Assembly (NCBI RefSeq): GCF_003633615.1
Contig: NZ_RBKU01000001.1
Location: 4,340,001 to 4,404,000 of the forward strand
From: Mucilaginibacter gracilis
GTDB taxonomy: Bacteria > Bacteroidota > Bacteroidia > Sphingobacteriales > Sphingobacteriaceae
DNA: 64,000 nucleotides
Reading direction: 5' to 3'
Of this stretch, positions 44,001 through 52,035 are shown in pieces; the stretch's first letter is position 1; every line of letters begins with the position of its first letter. The position numbers and the translations under genes were made by a program. The notes beneath the pieces are model-generated. The model worked only from the letters and a program-made list of their open reading frames with translations, was not told where the DNA came from and searched no databases.

Positions 44001-44080
44001 TATTACCAACCCTGCTTAAATTATTAAAGCACGGCAATACTCCAAATACCGAACACGGAGTTAATGAAGTAAATGGGTAA
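40997..44080 (+). CDS. Efflux RND transporter permease subunit
   Basis: A 1027-residue inner-membrane pump of the HAE/HME type, with two sets of six membrane helices around two large periplasmic loops. Family parts include GLFPDITFPKIKI near 48, the TM4 stretch GAIAAAIGLMIDDAVIVVEQ with paired Asp near 410, and a second half ending with the IIMIIGIIAENAIFTYHQYQ helix. The usual amphipathic N-terminus is replaced by MQDNHTSSSPFRGRGGLGLH, encoded largely by a repeat; no other start would keep the first helix. It is the third gene of the TolC/adaptor/RND operon. Confidence 0.9.
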   Translation: MQDNHTSSSPFRGRGGLGLHHHYKKPLFGLLVLIIMGGVYSYKQLKTGLFPDITFPKIKIIAEAGQQPVDKMMTTVTIPIENAIKRTEGLDYIRSTTSRGSTEFNVFLRWDADIDKAMAQVQGLTDQIKGDLLPNTQISVQKMNPSILPVMGFSLEGNRSGIELRKIAQFQVRPLLAAVSGVADIAVIGGKTKEYQVVLQAAKLSVLGITPAQISTAITQANILASNGYINDHGRMYLNLTDNALDNLSKLQNLVVLNNPHRTVQLKDVADIKINAQKEYVRINANGKDVPLVAVIKQPDANLIDVNNDIMAKVAELDKILPPDVHLKPYYKQADFVNDSISSIRDVLWIGLILAILVVIVFLRSWRASVIILITIPATLALSVTGILLAGYTFNIMTLGAIAAAIGLMIDDAVIVVEQIYRSHEEHPAQGMHHTVRKAIAYLFPSMLGSSLSTIVIFIPFILMSGVAGAYFKVLAFSMIITLSMSFFVTWLLLPMLFIFIPLSKNVKPHKEVKDGWIKFFLRMPFISIVFIACCIALIVLLPGRLPSGFLPQMDEGAIVLDYNSPPGTTLEETDRMLKQVDDLIKKQPEVASFSRRLGTQMGFFITEPNRGDYLIQLKKQRDKTTEAVSDELRGKIQAVLPQLTIDFGQVIEDMLGDLTTSAQPIEIKVFGDDRKTLEDISRKAAALVKDVKGTADVFDGITIAGPQMTVVPNVTKLAQLGMNPADFQFQLQTQLDGNVVSTMVEKEQSVNIRMIYPNAAQTSVQQFEATNIFLPSGQTKALSAVADVKIEAGVAEIERENQKMMGVISARLDKRDLGGTLKDIQSKLSTINIPPGYRIEYGGDYAQQQKAFAELLTILITSSILVFIVLLVMFRSFMAAAIIIFLAIMGAAGCFVALFITHTPLNVGSYTGIIMIIGIIAENAIFTYHQYQTGLLEWTSEQSIIHAIAARLRPKLMTATGAIIALLPLALGIGTGAQLHQPLAIAVIGGLLFALPLLLIVLPTLLKLLKHGNTPNTEHGVNEVNG

Positions 44081-44429
44081 TACAATTTTGGGTGATAAAA
44101 AACAATAAAATAGAACCGAGAACTATATTAATTTCTGTTAGATTTTTACGGAATTTAAAATAGAAAAATATATTTGAGCAGATCGCGATAAATAGAAATA
44201 CAATGATCGGCTTATAACTTACCCAAATTTCAGCGTATGTTAACGCAGTAATTTCCAACTGCTTTTTGTTGCCATTAATTGCAGCAAAAACATCGTTGAA
44301 AGCATATTTTATACAAAGCATGTACGCACAACTTAAGGCATAATAAAAACCAGCATAAACCAATAGGTAAATGACAAGTATTTGATAGTTTAAGTTTTTA
44401 ACCGGCCCTATATTTAACTGCGTTGGCAT
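44061..44429 (-). CDS. Hypothetical integral membrane protein, 122 residues
   Basis: Three hydrophobic segments at about residues 16-40, 75-92 and 101-117, separated by short polar loops. It has no recognised family. Its end overlaps the convergent RND gene by 20 bp. The AT-rich composition differs from the RND gene. It may be a real small membrane gene or a chance frame; the hydrophobic pattern favours a gene. Confidence 0.45.
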   Translation of the reverse strand: MPTQLNIGPVKNLNYQILVIYLLVYAGFYYALSCAYMLCIKYAFNDVFAAINGNKKQLEITALTYAEIWVSYKPIIVFLFIAICSNIFFYFKFRKNLTEINIVLGSILLFFITQNCITHLLH

Positions 44430-44655
44430 GGTAAGCTAATTTAATTAGCCAAAAGGTACGGGTAAATTTTCAAAAAAACATTTTCCACAAATATTTTCGC
44501 GGGGTTAACATCTTAATAACGAAAGCGCAATAAAATATACGTTACATTAAAGACCTGTTTGAGTAAATAAAACCTTGTAAATTTGTTGTGAATTTCAATA
44601 AGTGCTGTTTATAGCGTTATACCACCATGTTCCCGGTACATGCATATTTAATCAC

Positions 44656-45393
44656 TTAAAACCCAATAGAGTTACCACCATCAACAGGTAACACAACCCC
44701 GGTAACATACTTTGCCGCTTCCGACGACAGAAAATATACTGCTTCTGCAACATCTTCCGGTTCGCCCAGTTTGCCCATCGGCGTACGCGACATCACTTTT
44801 TGTTTCCGCTCCGGGTCGCTGTCTAAAGCCTTTGCCGACATGTTGGTTTTTATAAACCCCGGTGCCACACAATTTACCCGTATGCCACGGGCCGATAGTT
44901 CAACAGCCATAGCCCTCGTCATGCCCTCAATTCCGGTTTTAGATGCCGTATAGGCAATAACGTAAGGTATACCATATTGCGCCGCCATCGAGCTAATGTT
45001 AATTATGCAACCAGTGCCGGCCTGTAGCATCACCTTTGTTACTTCGCGGCTAACGCTAAAAACGGCATTCATGTTGGTTTGCACCACCCGGCCAAATTCC
45101 TCGTCGCTCACTTCAGTAAAATGCTTTTTAAGGTTAATGCCGGCGTTATTAACCAATATATCAATATGGTTATACTCGGTAGTAATCTCGCTAATTAAAG
45201 CAGGTATAGTATCCAGTTTACCCAGGTCGGCCACTTTATATTGGCAAAGCTCGCCAAGTTCGGTTGCAACACGAGCTAAATTTTCTTCGTTACGGCCAAT
45301 AATTATGGTTTGTATACCGCTTTGTACAAATTTTTTGGTAACGGCTAAACCTAAGCCAGAAGCTCCGCCAGTTACAATTGCAGTTTTTTTCAT
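44656..45393 (-). CDS. SDR family oxidoreductase, FabG-like (possible mannonate/uronate reductase)
   Basis: A 245-residue classical SDR with TGGASGLG near 8, NNAGINLKKH near 86, IINISSMAAQYG with the catalytic Ser near 136, YTASKTGIEG near 150 and YVTGVVLPVDGG at the end. FabG-like enzymes reduce 3-oxoacyl groups or sugar acids. It is divergent from mannonate dehydratase with about 290 bp between, so reduction of fructuronate to mannonate is an attractive but unproven role. Confidence 0.82.
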   Translation of the reverse strand: MKKTAIVTGGASGLGLAVTKKFVQSGIQTIIIGRNEENLARVATELGELCQYKVADLGKLDTIPALISEITTEYNHIDILVNNAGINLKKHFTEVSDEEFGRVVQTNMNAVFSVSREVTKVMLQAGTGCIINISSMAAQYGIPYVIAYTASKTGIEGMTRAMAVELSARGIRVNCVAPGFIKTNMSAKALDSDPERKQKVMSRTPMGKLGEPEDVAEAVYFLSSEAAKYVTGVVLPVDGGNSIGF

Positions 45394-45684
45394 TGGGGTT
45401 ATTTAGTGGTAGAAATTAATTTAAGAGGTTTTTTTATGGTGGATAATTTTTCGTCAATAAAAATTAAAACGGTGCTAACACGTTTAACTTATAACCAACC
45501 AAAAAAATATGCAACAATTTGCCGCCGGATAGCGCTTTATTAATTATTTGTTTTTTCTTTGTAATCGGTTGCAAATATGTGCGAAAATACTCAATTTCAA
45601 TCAAATTTTTAAAAAATTGATTGTTAATAACCGACAGAAAAATATTATAAAACGATAACCTTATTTAAACCATTCACCCTAAAT

Positions 45685-46890
45685 ATGCTACCAAATTTAG
45701 AACAAACATTCCGTTGGTTTGGCCCTGCCGACCCGGTAACCCTGGCTGCAATTAGCCAAACCGGTGCTACAGGCATAGTAACTGCACTACACCATATCCC
45801 TTGCGGGGACGAATGGAGCCTGGCCGAGATTAACCAACGTAAAGATATTATTGCTAAAGCAGGTTTGCGTTGGTCGGTTGTGGAGAGTGTAAACATACAC
45901 GAGAGTATCAAAACCGCCGGAGAACACCGCGACCACTATATTGCCAAATACATTGCAACTTTACGCAATCTGGCGGCGGCTGGCCTAAAAACGGTGTGCT
46001 ACAACTTTATGCCCGTGCTTGATTGGACGCGTACTAATTTAGATTACCGCCTGCCCAACAATGCTTCGGCCTTGCGTTACCATGCCCCGGCTGTGGCGGC
46101 ATTTGATTTGTATATTTTAGAGCGCGAAGGTGCTTATACCGATTTTACCCCTAAACAGCAACAAGCCGCAAAGCAATTTTTGGATAGCATTGATGCCCAA
46201 CAAAAAGAATATTTAACCAACACCATTATGGCCGGCCTGCCCGGCACCGATGAGGTATTTACCATTGCCGAATTTAAAGAGCACCTGCAACGCTACGCAC
46301 AAACAGATGCCGCCAAGCTTAAAGAAAACCTGGCCTATTTTTTACGCGCCATAATACCGGAAGCGGAAAGCGCCGGAATAAAAATGTGCATCCACCCAGA
46401 CGATCCGCCTTTCCCTATACTGGGTTTACCCAGGGTTGTATCAACCGAGCAAGACCTGCGCGACCTGGTTAACTATTGCCCGTCTCCGGCAAACGGCATA
46501 ACGTTTTGCACCGGTTCGTTGGGTGCCCGTGCAGATAACGACCTGCCCGGTATAGTAAGCAGGCTGGGAAGCCATATCCACTTTATCCATTTACGCAACG
46601 TACAACGCGAGGCCGACGGCAGCTTTTACGAAGCCGACCACCTGGGCGGCAGCACAAACATGTATGCCGTAATGAAAAATATTATTTTGGAGCAAAAAAA
46701 ACGAACAAACAGTAACCGAAACGATATAAGCATACCCATGCGCCCTGATCATGGCCATAAAATACTCGACGATTTTAACTATAATACCTATCCCGGCTAC
46801 TCGGTTATTGGCAGGCTCAAAGGCCTTGCCGAACTTCGCGGTTTAGAGATGGGCATCAAGCAAACTTTGTTTGACGAATTGGTTTCTTAA
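45685..46890 (+). CDS. uxuA: Mannonate dehydratase
   Basis: A 401-residue TIM-barrel enzyme that dehydrates D-mannonate to 2-keto-3-deoxygluconate in glucuronate breakdown. Family parts include EQTFRWFGPADPVTLAAI, GIVTALHHIPCGDEWSL, CYNFMPVLDWTRTNLDY, MCIHPDDPPFPILGLPR and the terminal MRPDHGHKILDD. Length and motifs match UxuA closely. A glycosidase of family GH30 follows after 13 bp, so both are probably co-transcribed. Confidence 0.94.
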   Translation: MLPNLEQTFRWFGPADPVTLAAISQTGATGIVTALHHIPCGDEWSLAEINQRKDIIAKAGLRWSVVESVNIHESIKTAGEHRDHYIAKYIATLRNLAAAGLKTVCYNFMPVLDWTRTNLDYRLPNNASALRYHAPAVAAFDLYILEREGAYTDFTPKQQQAAKQFLDSIDAQQKEYLTNTIMAGLPGTDEVFTIAEFKEHLQRYAQTDAAKLKENLAYFLRAIIPEAESAGIKMCIHPDDPPFPILGLPRVVSTEQDLRDLVNYCPSPANGITFCTGSLGARADNDLPGIVSRLGSHIHFIHLRNVQREADGSFYEADHLGGSTNMYAVMKNIILEQKKRTNSNRNDISIPMRPDHGHKILDDFNYNTYPGYSVIGRLKGLAELRGLEMGIKQTLFDELVS

Positions 46891-46903
46891 TTGTTCAATA
46901 AAC

Positions 46904-48298
46904 ATGAAGTGTAAGCTGTTTTTAGTTTTTTTATTAGCAACCGCCTTTAGCGGGCAAACATTTGCGCAGGTAAGCGTGTGGTTAACCAACGCCGATAAAT
47001 CGGCCCTGTTTGCCCGGCAAAAACAAACCCTTGTATTTAAAGCGACCGATGAACAAAACCAGATTATCACTCTCGACGAAACCGTAACCTACCAAACTAT
47101 TGATGGTTTTGGTTTTGCCCTAACCGGGGGCAGCGCCATGCACATCATCCGCATGGCCCAACCTGCGCGCGAAGCCTTGCTCAAAGAGCTTTTTGCTACC
47201 AATGATAATAATATCGGCGTAAGCTATTTACGTTTAAGCATTGGCGCATCGGATTTGAACGATCACGTTTTTTCGTACGACGACCTGCCTGCCGGGCAAA
47301 CCGATACAAAGCTGGAAAAGTTTGATCTCGGTCCCGATAAAAAGGATGTTATCCCTTTGCTGAAACAGATATTGACCATTAATCCTAAAATAAAGATCCT
47401 GGGTTCGCCATGGTCGGCCCCGGTGTGGATGAAAACCAATGGCCATACCCGGGGCGGCAGTTTAAAACCCGAATACTATGAGGCTTATGCCAATTACCTG
47501 GTTAAATACCTAACCGAAATGCAGCGTAACGGTATTACCATTGATGCCATAACCGTGCAAAACGAACCCCTCAATCCGGCTAATAACCCCAGTATGTACA
47601 TGGAAGCGGCAGATGTGGCCGCATTTATAAAAACCAGCCTGGGCCCAGCCTTTAAAGCAGCCGGAATTAAAACCAAAATTGTGATATACGACCATAATGC
47701 CGACAGGCCCGATTATCCCATTACGGTTTTAAACGATCCCGAAGCTAAAAAATATATTGATGGTTCGGCCTTTCATTTATACCAGGGCGATATAGATGCA
47801 TTAAGCCGGGTACACAAAGCCCATCCGGATAAAAACCTGTATTTTACCGAGCAGATGGTTATTGATGATCGCGATTCGTCACAATTTAAGGTATCAAAAC
47901 CGGTGTCTGATGTTTTTATCGGGGCCACCCGTAACTGGTGCCGCAATGTGCTGGAATGGAACCTAGCCGCCGATGCCCAAAATCAGCCGCATACCGATAG
48001 GGGAGGTTGCCCCATGTGCCAGGGCGCGGTTACCATAAATAACGATGCCGTAAAGCGCAGCATAGCTTATTATGCAATGGCACACTTTTCTAAATTTGTA
48101 AGGCCAGGAGCGGTTAGGGTGGCATCAAACAATTTGGATGCCTTGGCCAGCGTGGCCTTTAAACTGCCCGATAGTAAAAAGGTTTTAATTGTTACCAACA
48201 CAGGCACAACAACCCAAATTTTCGACATTTTTTTTAAAGGTAAAGCCGTTACTACCAGTTTAAAAGCAGGTTCGGTAGCAACATATTTGTGGCAATAA
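46904..48298 (+). CDS. Glycoside hydrolase family 30 protein
   Basis: A 464-residue secreted glycosidase. It has a signal peptide ending GQTFAQ (first 22 residues), a TIM barrel with IDGFGFALTGGSAMHI near 75, the acid/base Glu in ITVQNEPLNPANNP near 235, the nucleophile Glu in LYFTEQMVIDD near 325, and a C-terminal beta domain (KKVLIVTNTGTTTQIFDI). The frame opens earlier at 46871 inside uxuA, but ATG 46904 gives the signal peptide. GH30 covers glucosylceramidases, beta-1,6-glucanases and xylanases; this one looks like the glucosylceramidase/1,6-glucanase branch. With uxuA it suggests use of a glycan containing uronic acid. Confidence 0.88.
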   Translation: MKCKLFLVFLLATAFSGQTFAQVSVWLTNADKSALFARQKQTLVFKATDEQNQIITLDETVTYQTIDGFGFALTGGSAMHIIRMAQPAREALLKELFATNDNNIGVSYLRLSIGASDLNDHVFSYDDLPAGQTDTKLEKFDLGPDKKDVIPLLKQILTINPKIKILGSPWSAPVWMKTNGHTRGGSLKPEYYEAYANYLVKYLTEMQRNGITIDAITVQNEPLNPANNPSMYMEAADVAAFIKTSLGPAFKAAGIKTKIVIYDHNADRPDYPITVLNDPEAKKYIDGSAFHLYQGDIDALSRVHKAHPDKNLYFTEQMVIDDRDSSQFKVSKPVSDVFIGATRNWCRNVLEWNLAADAQNQPHTDRGGCPMCQGAVTINNDAVKRSIAYYAMAHFSKFVRPGAVRVASNNLDALASVAFKLPDSKKVLIVTNTGTTTQIFDIFFKGKAVTTSLKAGSVATYLWQ

Positions 48299-48387
48299 CC
48301 TTTAACAGGCTGTTAAAAACACCTAAACTATCGTTCATTGCGAGTGATAGAATCCTATGGCCTATGAAAGTGAACTGACGAATAAGA

Positions 48388-48520
48388 GCGTTGACTTGTG
48401 CGATTCCCCTCTTGAGAGGGGCGGAGGGGTGTGTTATTTTCGAAATGCCTGTCGTACAACACACCCCTGCCACTGCACTCGCCAACGCGCCCCCTCTCCA
48501 AGAGAGGAATTAAAAACGTC
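48388..48520. repeat. MITE-like composite palindromic repeat, copy 2
   Basis: The order GCGTTGACTTGTGCGATTCC, CCTCTTGAGAGG, GAGGGGTGTG / CACACCCCTGCCACTGCA, CCCTCTCCAAGAGAGGAATT, AAAAACGTC parallels 30773-30909 part by part although stem sequences differ, as expected if stem pairing is preserved. Confidence 0.65.
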
Positions 48521-48610
48521 ATGGTTAGGTACCAAGGAATCTCACAAAACTGCGCCTTTAGGCACAATGCTTAACAACTACTTTTGCCCGGTAACTTAAT
48601 GTTAGCCTAT

Positions 48611-48645
48611 CAAACTAAAAAAGCCCGGTATTTTCATACCAGGCT
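48611..48645 (-). terminator. Intrinsic terminator of the SDR gene at 48670
   Basis: On the minus strand AGCCTGGTAT-gaaa-ATACCGGGCT (48645 to 48622, one mismatch) followed by TTTTTTAG. Confidence 0.85.
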
Positions 48646-48669
48646 CAATTATTTTTATCTGATTATTTT

Positions 48670-49479
48670 TTACTTGATGCCGTAATGGTCGTTCATTAAC
48701 TTTTCAAACAAACCGCCGGGTAATATGGCCTTTAAAGTTGGCACAATGGTTTGGCCAACCTGCCCAACCAAATAACGGTGCGACGGGCTCGATGAATCTA
48801 CAATTTTACATAACGTTTTAGCTAACGATTCGGGACTTGGCGCAATGCTTTCGTCTTTTTCCATTGCAGCAACGGCGGCATTGTATTCCGTTTCAAGGGC
48901 TTCATTCTGGATGCTAAAAGGTATTTTGCTGCGGTTTTGGCTAAAGTCCGATTTAAAATCTCCGGGGTTAATAATGGTTACCTTAACACCTGTATTGCGC
49001 AGTTCCATACGCAAACTTTGCGAGTAACCCTCAATAGCATATTTTGATGCGCTGTACATGCTTTGGTAAGGCAAACCAAACAAACCCGCCAACGAGCTGA
49101 TGTTTACAATTAAGCCCTTTTTATTGGCAATCATGCCGGGCAATACCGCGCCGCACATGCGTATCACACCAAAAAAATTTACTTCAAACTGGCTCTTGGC
49201 GCTTTCTACAGGCATGGCATAAGCAGGGCCGGCTACACCGTTACCGGCATTATTTACCAACACATCCAGCTTGCCTTCGGCTTTAATAATGCTATCAATA
49301 GCCGCCTTTACCGATGCATCGCTGGTAACATCAAGCTCAATAGGTTTAAATGACACCGAACTTAACCGTTTTAAATCCCGCGCCGAACCATAAACTGCGT
49401 GGCCTTTTGCCTGCAATGCATTTGCACAGGCCAAGCCTATGCCCGATGATGCGCCTGTTACCAGAATAACTTTTTTCAT
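48670..49479 (-). CDS. SDR family oxidoreductase
   Basis: A 269-residue short-chain dehydrogenase: VTGASSGIGLACANALQ at the start, NNAGNGVAGPA near 85, IVNISSLAGLFG with catalytic Ser near 136 and YSASKYAIEGYSQSLRMEL near 150. The C-terminal part is longer than in FabG and resembles the retinol/17-beta dehydrogenase-like branch common in bacteria. The substrate is unknown. Single gene with its own terminator. Confidence 0.87.
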   Translation of the reverse strand: MKKVILVTGASSGIGLACANALQAKGHAVYGSARDLKRLSSVSFKPIELDVTSDASVKAAIDSIIKAEGKLDVLVNNAGNGVAGPAYAMPVESAKSQFEVNFFGVIRMCGAVLPGMIANKKGLIVNISSLAGLFGLPYQSMYSASKYAIEGYSQSLRMELRNTGVKVTIINPGDFKSDFSQNRSKIPFSIQNEALETEYNAAVAAMEKDESIAPSPESLAKTLCKIVDSSSPSHRYLVGQVGQTIVPTLKAILPGGLFEKLMNDHYGIK

Positions 49480-49600
49480 TATATAAAGTATTGACTATTG
49501 AGGTGTTTTGTTGATAATTGTTTGTAGTGTAAAGATGCAAATTTATCAATAAGCGCAAAATTTGTTTTTATAATCTTGGTTTTTTGCAACAGCCTGTGGC

Positions 49601-50068
49601 TTATATTTTAACTTTTAAAAATACGATTAACACGTAATAGGCCACCCACAACAATAGGTTTGAGTACACACCGGCAAGTACATCGTCCATCATAACACCC
49701 ATGCCGCCGGGGATATCTTCCATCTTACGGATAAACAAGGGTTTCACAATATCGAAAAAGCGAAATAAAACTAACCCCGCAATTAAAAAATACAAATTTG
49801 CCGGGATAAACAACATCGTAATCAGCATACCGGCAACCTCATCAATTACTACGCGCGAACTATCTTCGCCCCAGTCGGGTTCAACTTTATTGCTTACGTA
49901 AATGCCAATAAGTGTAATCACCATGGTGATAAGCAAAAAGTACCAGCCGTTTTGCAGGGCCGGGTTTTGCCACCAAAACCATATAAAAATGCAGGTTAAC
50001 ATGGCGGCATAAGTACCGCCGCCTTTTAAAAAGCCTACACCTGCAATTGATGCTATTATTTTATTCAT
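49601..50068 (-). CDS. pgpA: Phosphatidylglycerophosphatase A
   Basis: A 155-residue membrane enzyme that dephosphorylates phosphatidylglycerol phosphate. PgpA marks are GFLKGGGTYA near 12, VVIDEVAGMLITM near 73, FRFFDIVKP near 103 and the GGMGVMMDDVLAGVYSNL metal/catalytic stretch near 122. Three to four membrane segments are visible. It lies just downstream of terC on the same strand with 48 bp between and may share its transcript. Confidence 0.9.
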   Translation of the reverse strand: MNKIIASIAGVGFLKGGGTYAAMLTCIFIWFWWQNPALQNGWYFLLITMVITLIGIYVSNKVEPDWGEDSSRVVIDEVAGMLITMLFIPANLYFLIAGLVLFRFFDIVKPLFIRKMEDIPGGMGVMMDDVLAGVYSNLLLWVAYYVLIVFLKVKI

Positions 50069-50116
50069 TAACGGTTACCGGACTGTTTACCGGCATGATA
50101 GGGTAAAAAAACAGAA

Positions 50117-50935
50117 TCAGGATTTATCCAAAACATCCTCGGCAGCTTCGGCAACTTCGGGTTCAATAATGTTTTTTTTAGGATAATTAAACAGTAACGA
50201 TGTAATTACCGGGATAACAAAAATAGCCACCGTAAATACCGAAACAAAAATGTCGGCCTTTTCGCCTTCCATCATTTTAGAAAAAGCCGCATCCGGATAA
50301 AAGTGGATATATATCGAAGCTGTTAGTTTAATACCTAACACACCAATAACCACAAAGGCAACCGTTTCTAAAAATGTAAACTTTTCCATCAGCTTAACAA
50401 AAGCCTGCGCTACAAAACGCATGGCCAGTATACCAATAAAAACGCCGGTATAAATTAAAAAAACATGGTCGGTAAAGGCTACGGCAGCAAAAACGTTATC
50501 TATCGAGAAAGCCAGGTCCATTAATTCAACAATGGCAACTGTGGCCCAAAAAATGCCGAACACACCCACAGTTGATTTATATAGCCAATTTTGGCTCTTA
50601 TCTACAGATTCATCTTCGCCGCCGCCTGCTTCGGCAATTTTCCCTTTAAAATAGTTAAACGCAAGGTACATTAGGTATAAGCCGCCAATAGGTTTTAGCC
50701 ACCATATTTTAACCAGCCACGATGCTAAAAACAAACAAACGCCACGCAAAACATAGGCGCCTATAATACCGTAGCGTAAAGCTTTGGCTCTTTGCTCTTT
50801 TGGCAAATCAATTACCATAGTGGCCAGTACGGCAGCGTTATCTACCGAGAGCAGGCTCTCAATCACAATCAGGTTTAAAATTATAAGCAGCCCGGCTTTA
50901 ATATCGGGCCCTAAAAGCGTGTGTAAAAAATCCAT
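50117..50935 (-). CDS. terC: TerC family integral membrane protein
   Basis: A 272-residue protein with about seven membrane helices. The TerC acidic membrane motifs are LLSVDNAAVLATM near 28 and LAFSIDNVFAAVAF near 140. TerC proteins are part of tellurite/stress resistance and are proposed to form metal-handling membrane complexes with TerB/TerD; some export Mn2+. The start codon lies 2 bp after the stop of the unknown 320-residue gene, which suggests functional linkage. This is the membrane component of the Ter locus. Confidence 0.9.
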   Translation of the reverse strand: MDFLHTLLGPDIKAGLLIILNLIVIESLLSVDNAAVLATMVIDLPKEQRAKALRYGIIGAYVLRGVCLFLASWLVKIWWLKPIGGLYLMYLAFNYFKGKIAEAGGGEDESVDKSQNWLYKSTVGVFGIFWATVAIVELMDLAFSIDNVFAAVAFTDHVFLIYTGVFIGILAMRFVAQAFVKLMEKFTFLETVAFVVIGVLGIKLTASIYIHFYPDAAFSKMMEGEKADIFVSVFTVAIFVIPVITSLLFNYPKKNIIEPEVAEAAEDVLDKS

Positions 50936-50937
50936 AT

Positions 50938-51900
50938 TTATATAATATCAGTATTTAACATTGTTTTTAAAATATTGGCCTGTATGTCAAAATTGCCCAC
51001 GTTGTCTAAAAAATGAATGTCTTGAATCTTTTTATAATTTTCGGCCAGCAACGCCTTTATTTCGGTTGGCATGTTGGCTTTCATCGCTCCGGCGCTGCTT
51101 TGTAATTTGTCATTCTTATCTTTTAATTCGCGGATCAATGCTTCCTTTTTCGACAAATTATTTAACCAGCTATTGGTGCTTATCTTCGTAATATCGCAAA
51201 ATAAGAATAAATTATTAGAAGGCGAGTATATAAAATACCTGTCGGCATTCAAAAACTTATAAACTTCTATAATTTGGCTCCCTGCTTTTAGGCCGCAATA
51301 AAACTCAGTTTTAAAATCGTATTTGCACAATACGCCCATTAATCTTTTTTGAATGGTGGCGTAACTATTTGTGTAAACGTTGTTTAAATCGTAGTCGGTA
51401 AGTTCGGCAAAGAGTTCGGGCGTAATGGTATAAAAAAAATCGGGTGCAAAGCGCGAACTAAAAGCATTAATGTTTTTTGAGAACGGATTTTCGGTTGAAT
51501 CAGTCGATAATACCTGGAACAGTTTGCGCAACGACAGGTTTATTTTGAGCGATTGCCTTTGCTTATCCTGGTTATAGTTGGCTTCGGTATAAATGGTATC
51601 GCTCAGTTTATCAATCATTTCTTTGTTGAGCTGTATCTCGTCAAACAAAAGGCTGATGTTGTTTTCGTTGCTTTTTTTAATTTTCCTTAGCAAATCAACC
51701 AAGCTGGCGGTAAATTGCAGGTGAAATAATTGCAGCTTGTTAATATCCAGTTCGGGGTTGGTTTCAAACATTTTATGGATAACCTGGCTGCGCAGGTAAA
51801 TTTTATAAATAACATCTTCGGCAAAAAAAACAGACAGCAGTTGCAGTTTGCTTATCATGCCGTTAGATTCATTTAAAATATTTAGCCTGTTTTCATCCAT
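50938..51900 (-). CDS. Unknown 320-residue protein coupled to terC
   Basis: This protein has no signal peptide or membrane helix. The N-terminal 160 residues look helical (LQLFHLQFTASLVDLLRKIKK; LSLRKLFQVLS), the middle part is mixed with FDFKTEFYCGLK-like strands and YFIYSPSNNLFLFCDIT, and a coiled coil near 255-280 (SKKEALIRELKDKNDKLQ) is followed by a helical end. I do not recognise the family. Its 2-bp spacing to terC and its place behind the TelA terminator make it a candidate cytoplasmic partner or regulator of TerC. A TAATTTTG box lies 34-41 bp upstream. Confidence 0.75.
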   Translation of the reverse strand: MDENRLNILNESNGMISKLQLLSVFFAEDVIYKIYLRSQVIHKMFETNPELDINKLQLFHLQFTASLVDLLRKIKKSNENNISLLFDEIQLNKEMIDKLSDTIYTEANYNQDKQRQSLKINLSLRKLFQVLSTDSTENPFSKNINAFSSRFAPDFFYTITPELFAELTDYDLNNVYTNSYATIQKRLMGVLCKYDFKTEFYCGLKAGSQIIEVYKFLNADRYFIYSPSNNLFLFCDITKISTNSWLNNLSKKEALIRELKDKNDKLQSSAGAMKANMPTEIKALLAENYKKIQDIHFLDNVGNFDIQANILKTMLNTDII

Positions 51901-51933
51901 TAACCGGAGGTAAAATTATTAAAATTGTAGTTA

Positions 51934-51941
51934 CAAAATTA
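51934..51941 (-). promoter_or_regulatory. Candidate -7 box (TAATTTTG) for the 320-residue gene and terC
   Basis: It matches TAnnTTTG on the minus strand, 34 bp before the start codon; a clear -33 box is missing. Its location just after the TelA terminator supports a separate transcript. Confidence 0.3.
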
Positions 51942-51969
51942 CGAAATTATAGATTGACCCATGGTATAA

Positions 51970-52007
51970 AAAAAGCCGCCACTCGGCTTAACCCGTGGCG
52001 ACTTTTT
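51970..52007. terminator. Bidirectional terminator after telA
   Basis: Arms AAAAAGCCGCCAC (51970-51982) and GTGGCGACTTTTT (51995-52007) with one mismatch and a 12-nt loop, with T runs on both strands. It separates the TerD-TelA transcript from the 320-residue/terC genes. Confidence 0.85.
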
Positions 52008-52035
52008 ATAAATTAAAATACGTGGTGGCTATTGG

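Larger units (their letters stand above)
48299..48669. other. 371-bp repeat-bearing intergenic region
   Basis: No gene. It carries a composite palindromic repeat (48388-48520), CATTGCGAG-like fragments on its left flank (48338) and the terminator of the SDR gene at 48611-48645. Confidence 0.6.
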
